NCBI RefSeq assembly: GCF_013385425.1 | Contig: NZ_JACAQA010000005.1 | Coordinates: 230,344 to 294,343 of the forward strand | Length of the DNA: 64,000 nucleotides | Direction: 5' to 3' | DNA from: Pseudomonas gingeri | GTDB lineage: Bacteria; Pseudomonadota; Gammaproteobacteria; Pseudomonadales; Pseudomonadaceae | Part shown: in pieces, positions 62,016-64,000 of the stretch | How positions within the stretch are numbered: position 1 is the first letter of the stretch | How the letters are laid out: each line of letters starts with the position of its first letter | Position numbers and translations under genes: made by a program | The notes under the pieces: model-generated | The model's database searches: none | The model's input: only the letters and a program-made list of their open reading frames with translations | Told to the model about the DNA's origin: nothing

Positions 62016-63265
62016 TTACGCAGCTCCATGTGAGGACGTTGCATGGGCAGCAGACCTTGTGGACGCCAGATCATCATCAACACCATCAGGGCGCCGAACA
62101 TCAACATGCGGTATTCGCTGAAGTCACGCATCAGCTCCGGCAGCAGGATCATCACCACGGCGGCAAGGATCACCCCCAGTTGCGAGCCCATGCCACCCAG
62201 CACGACGATGGCGAGAATGATCGCCGACTCGATGAAGGTGAACGACTCCGGCGTCACCAGGCCTTGGCGCGCGGCGAAGAAGCTGCCAGCGAAACCGGCG
62301 AAGCAGGCGCCCAGGGTGAAGGCCGAGAGCTTGATCACGGTAGGATTCAAGCCCAGTGCGCGGCAGGCGATTTCGTCTTCACGCAATGCTTCCCAGGCAC
62401 GGCCGATGGGCATGCGCAGCAGGCGATTGATCACGAACAACGCCAGCAAGGCCAGCAACAGGGCCACCAGGTAGAGGAACACCACCTTGTTCACCGGGTT
62501 GTAGGCCAACCCGAAGAATTCGTGGAAGGTCCGCGCGCCCTCTGCGGCGCTACGTTCGAACGACAGCCCGAAGAAGGTCGGCTTGGGAATGTTGCTGATG
62601 CCGTTGGGGCCGCCGGTGAGGTCGGTGAGGTTACGCAGGAACAGCCGGATGATTTCCCCGAAGCCCAGGGTTACGATGGCCAGGTAGTCACCGCGCAAGC
62701 GCAAGACCGGGAAGCCCAGCAGGAAGCCGAAAGTGGCCGACATCAGGCCGGCGAGCGGCAGGCAGATCCAGAAGCTCCAGCCGAAGTAGTGCGACAGCAG
62801 TGCGTAGGTGTAGGCGCCTACCGCGTAGAAGCCGACATAACCCAGGTCGAGCAGGCCGGCCAGGCCGACCACGATGTTCAGACCCAGGCCCAGTAGCACG
62901 TAGATCAGGATCAGGGTGGCGATGTCGACCGCGCCGCGCGAGCCGAAGAACGGCCAGATCAACGCGGTCACGATCAGGCCGATGATGATCCAGCGCTGGG
63001 TGCGCGGCAGGGTCAGGAACTGACCGACCTTGGGCGAAACCAGCGGACCACGGTTCGACTTGAACATTGCACTGAACTGCTGGCTGAAGAGCACCCGCAG
63101 GAACATCAGGATCGAGCACAGGGCGATGATGCCCAGGGTGACGGGACCCGTGCCCTCCACTTCGAGGTTGATCCCGACGATACTCAGCTTGAGCCCGAGT
63201 ACTGGGAACGCTACTGCCCACACCAGCAAGGCGCTGAACAGCGCCGATTTGAGATATTTAGTCAT
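62012..63265 (-). CDS. livM: Branched-chain amino acid permease LivM (BraE)
   Basis: 417 residues. About ten membrane helices; the core ([52 protein letters not shown]) is LivM-type. The N-terminal extension of about 100 residues with two extra helices is the long Pseudomonas form. It overlaps livH by four bases. Confidence 0.94.
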   Translation of the reverse strand: MTKYLKSALFSALLVWAVAFPVLGLKLSIVGINLEVEGTGPVTLGIIALCSILMFLRVLFSQQFSAMFKSNRGPLVSPKVGQFLTLPRTQRWIIIGLIVTALIWPFFGSRGAVDIATLILIYVLLGLGLNIVVGLAGLLDLGYVGFYAVGAYTYALLSHYFGWSFWICLPLAGLMSATFGFLLGFPVLRLRGDYLAIVTLGFGEIIRLFLRNLTDLTGGPNGISNIPKPTFFGLSFERSAAEGARTFHEFFGLAYNPVNKVVFLYLVALLLALLALFVINRLLRMPIGRAWEALREDEIACRALGLNPTVIKLSAFTLGACFAGFAGSFFAARQGLVTPESFTFIESAIILAIVVLGGMGSQLGVILAAVVMILLPELMRDFSEYRMLMFGALMVLMMIWRPQGLLPMQRPHMELRK

Positions 63266-63999
63266 ACTTTCTCAACCTCCGGACGGCCCAGGATGCCGGT
63301 CGGCCGGAACAACAGCACCAGAACCAAAAGACCGAATGCCACTACGTCTTTGTACTGGTCGCCGAAGATGTCGGCGCCAAAGGCTTCGGCCACCCCCAGC
63401 ACCAGCCCGCCGAGCATGGCGCCCGGAATACTGCCGATGCCGCCCAGGACTGCCGCGGTAAAGGCTTTCAGGCCCACGAGGAAGCCCGCGTTGGGGTTGA
63501 TCACGCCGTATTGCATGCTCAGCAGCACGGCCGCTACCGCCGCGAGGGCGGCGCCGATGACGAAGGTCAGGGCGATGATGTTGTTGGTGTTGATACCCAG
63601 CAGGTTGGCCATCTTGATGTCTTCGGCGCAAGCGCGGCAGGCGCGGCCCAGGCGTGAACGGGAGATGAACAGCGTCAGTCCGGTCATGGCCACCAGGGTG
63701 ACGACGAATACCAGGATCTGCATGTAGGAAATCAGCACTTCCTCTGCGCCGCCTGGACCGAAGGAGAAGCTCCCCGGGATCAGGTTGGGGATGGACTTGT
63801 CCTTGGAGTCCTGGGACAGCAGTACGGTGTTCTGCAGGAAAATCGACATGCCGATGGCGGAAATCAGCGGTATCAGGCGGTTGCTGCCACGCAAGGGGCG
63901 ATAGGCAACGCGCTCGATACTGTAGCCATAGGCACTGGTCACGACGATCGACGCGATAAACGCGGCGGTCATCAACAGCGGCAGTGAGTGGATACCCAG
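63262..63999 (-). CDS. livH: Branched-chain amino acid permease LivH (BraD), 5' end missing
   Basis: The frame is open to the right edge, giving the last 245 residues. Visible are the [28 protein letters not shown] block, [19 protein letters not shown] and the C-terminal [25 protein letters not shown], all LivH-type. It is the first permease in the braDEFG order. The substrate-binding protein braC would lie beyond the window. The start codon is outside. Confidence 0.94.
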   Translation of the reverse strand: MGIHSLPLLMTAAFIASIVVTSAYGYSIERVAYRPLRGSNRLIPLISAIGMSIFLQNTVLLSQDSKDKSIPNLIPGSFSFGPGGAEEVLISYMQILVFVVTLVAMTGLTLFISRSRLGRACRACAEDIKMANLLGINTNNIIALTFVIGAALAAVAAVLLSMQYGVINPNAGFLVGLKAFTAAVLGGIGSIPGAMLGGLVLGVAEAFGADIFGDQYKDVVAFGLLVLVLLFRPTGILGRPEVEKV

Positions 64000-64000
64000 C

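Overview
The window is a 64 kb, high-GC chromosomal segment from a Pseudomonas of the fluorescens group. This is inferred from the gene content (rhlG, colRS, rsmZ-fdxA-mutS, cinA/recA/recX, erdR-dgkA, finR-fpr, a bra/liv operon), from typical Pseudomonas REP-type inverted repeats, and from an R-tailocin lying between mutS and cinA/recA. Most of it is core genome.

Layout. 1-5 kb: the end of a PLP-dependent cysteine synthase-like gene, rhlG, yehS, an rsuA/rluF-type pseudouridine synthase that lacks the usual catalytic-Asp motif, a YjaB-like acetyltransferase and rimO. 5-11 kb: kup, then an acvB/virJ-mprF pair for cationic phospholipid metabolism. 11.4-18 kb: two tandem tRNA-fMet genes, dinB behind a LexA box, a lipoprotein, proS, ampG and an alkyltransferase-like protein. 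18-25 kb: DUF481 outer-membrane protein, HugZ-like protein, fxsA, groESL behind a sigma-32-type promoter, the ColRS two-component system and a small secreted protein. 25.3-28.8 kb: the regulatory RNA gene rsmZ with an upstream GacA box, then fdxA and mutS. rpoS, the usual neighbour of rsmZ, is not there. 29.0-29.8 kb: a secreted alpha-carbonic anhydrase.

29.9-44.6 kb is the main accessory island: a contractile, Mu-type R-tailocin. It has a self-cleaving CI/LexA-type repressor, a late promoter packed with ATGCAT operators, a leader of about 440 nt, then holin, tail terminator-like protein, sheath, tube, a chaperone pair made by a probable -1 frameshift, a tape measure with six 41-residue repeats, baseplate proteins, a fibre and fibre chaperone of lower GC, a GH19 endolysin and nested Rz/Rz1 spanins. 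No capsid, portal, terminase, integrase or replication gene is present. RecA, which would trigger repressor cleavage, is encoded immediately downstream (pncC/cinA, recA behind a LexA box, recX).

47-57 kb: a LOG-family protein, a PA3611-like exported protein, tapT, erdR, dgkA, the divergent finR/fpr pair, trmO, a FAD oxidoreductase, a META-type lipoprotein, and a divergent SDR/LysR pair. 57.8-60.3 kb: a four-gene operon in the order bufA-bufB-bufC-bufD (DUF2282 precursor, DUF692/MNIO enzyme, HvfC/DUF2063 partner, DoxX), which matches the recently described bufferin copper-binding RiPP systems. This and the tailocin are the two most interesting systems here. 60.5-64 kb: the branched-chain amino acid ABC transporter operon livH-M-G-F (braDEFG), cut by the window edge.
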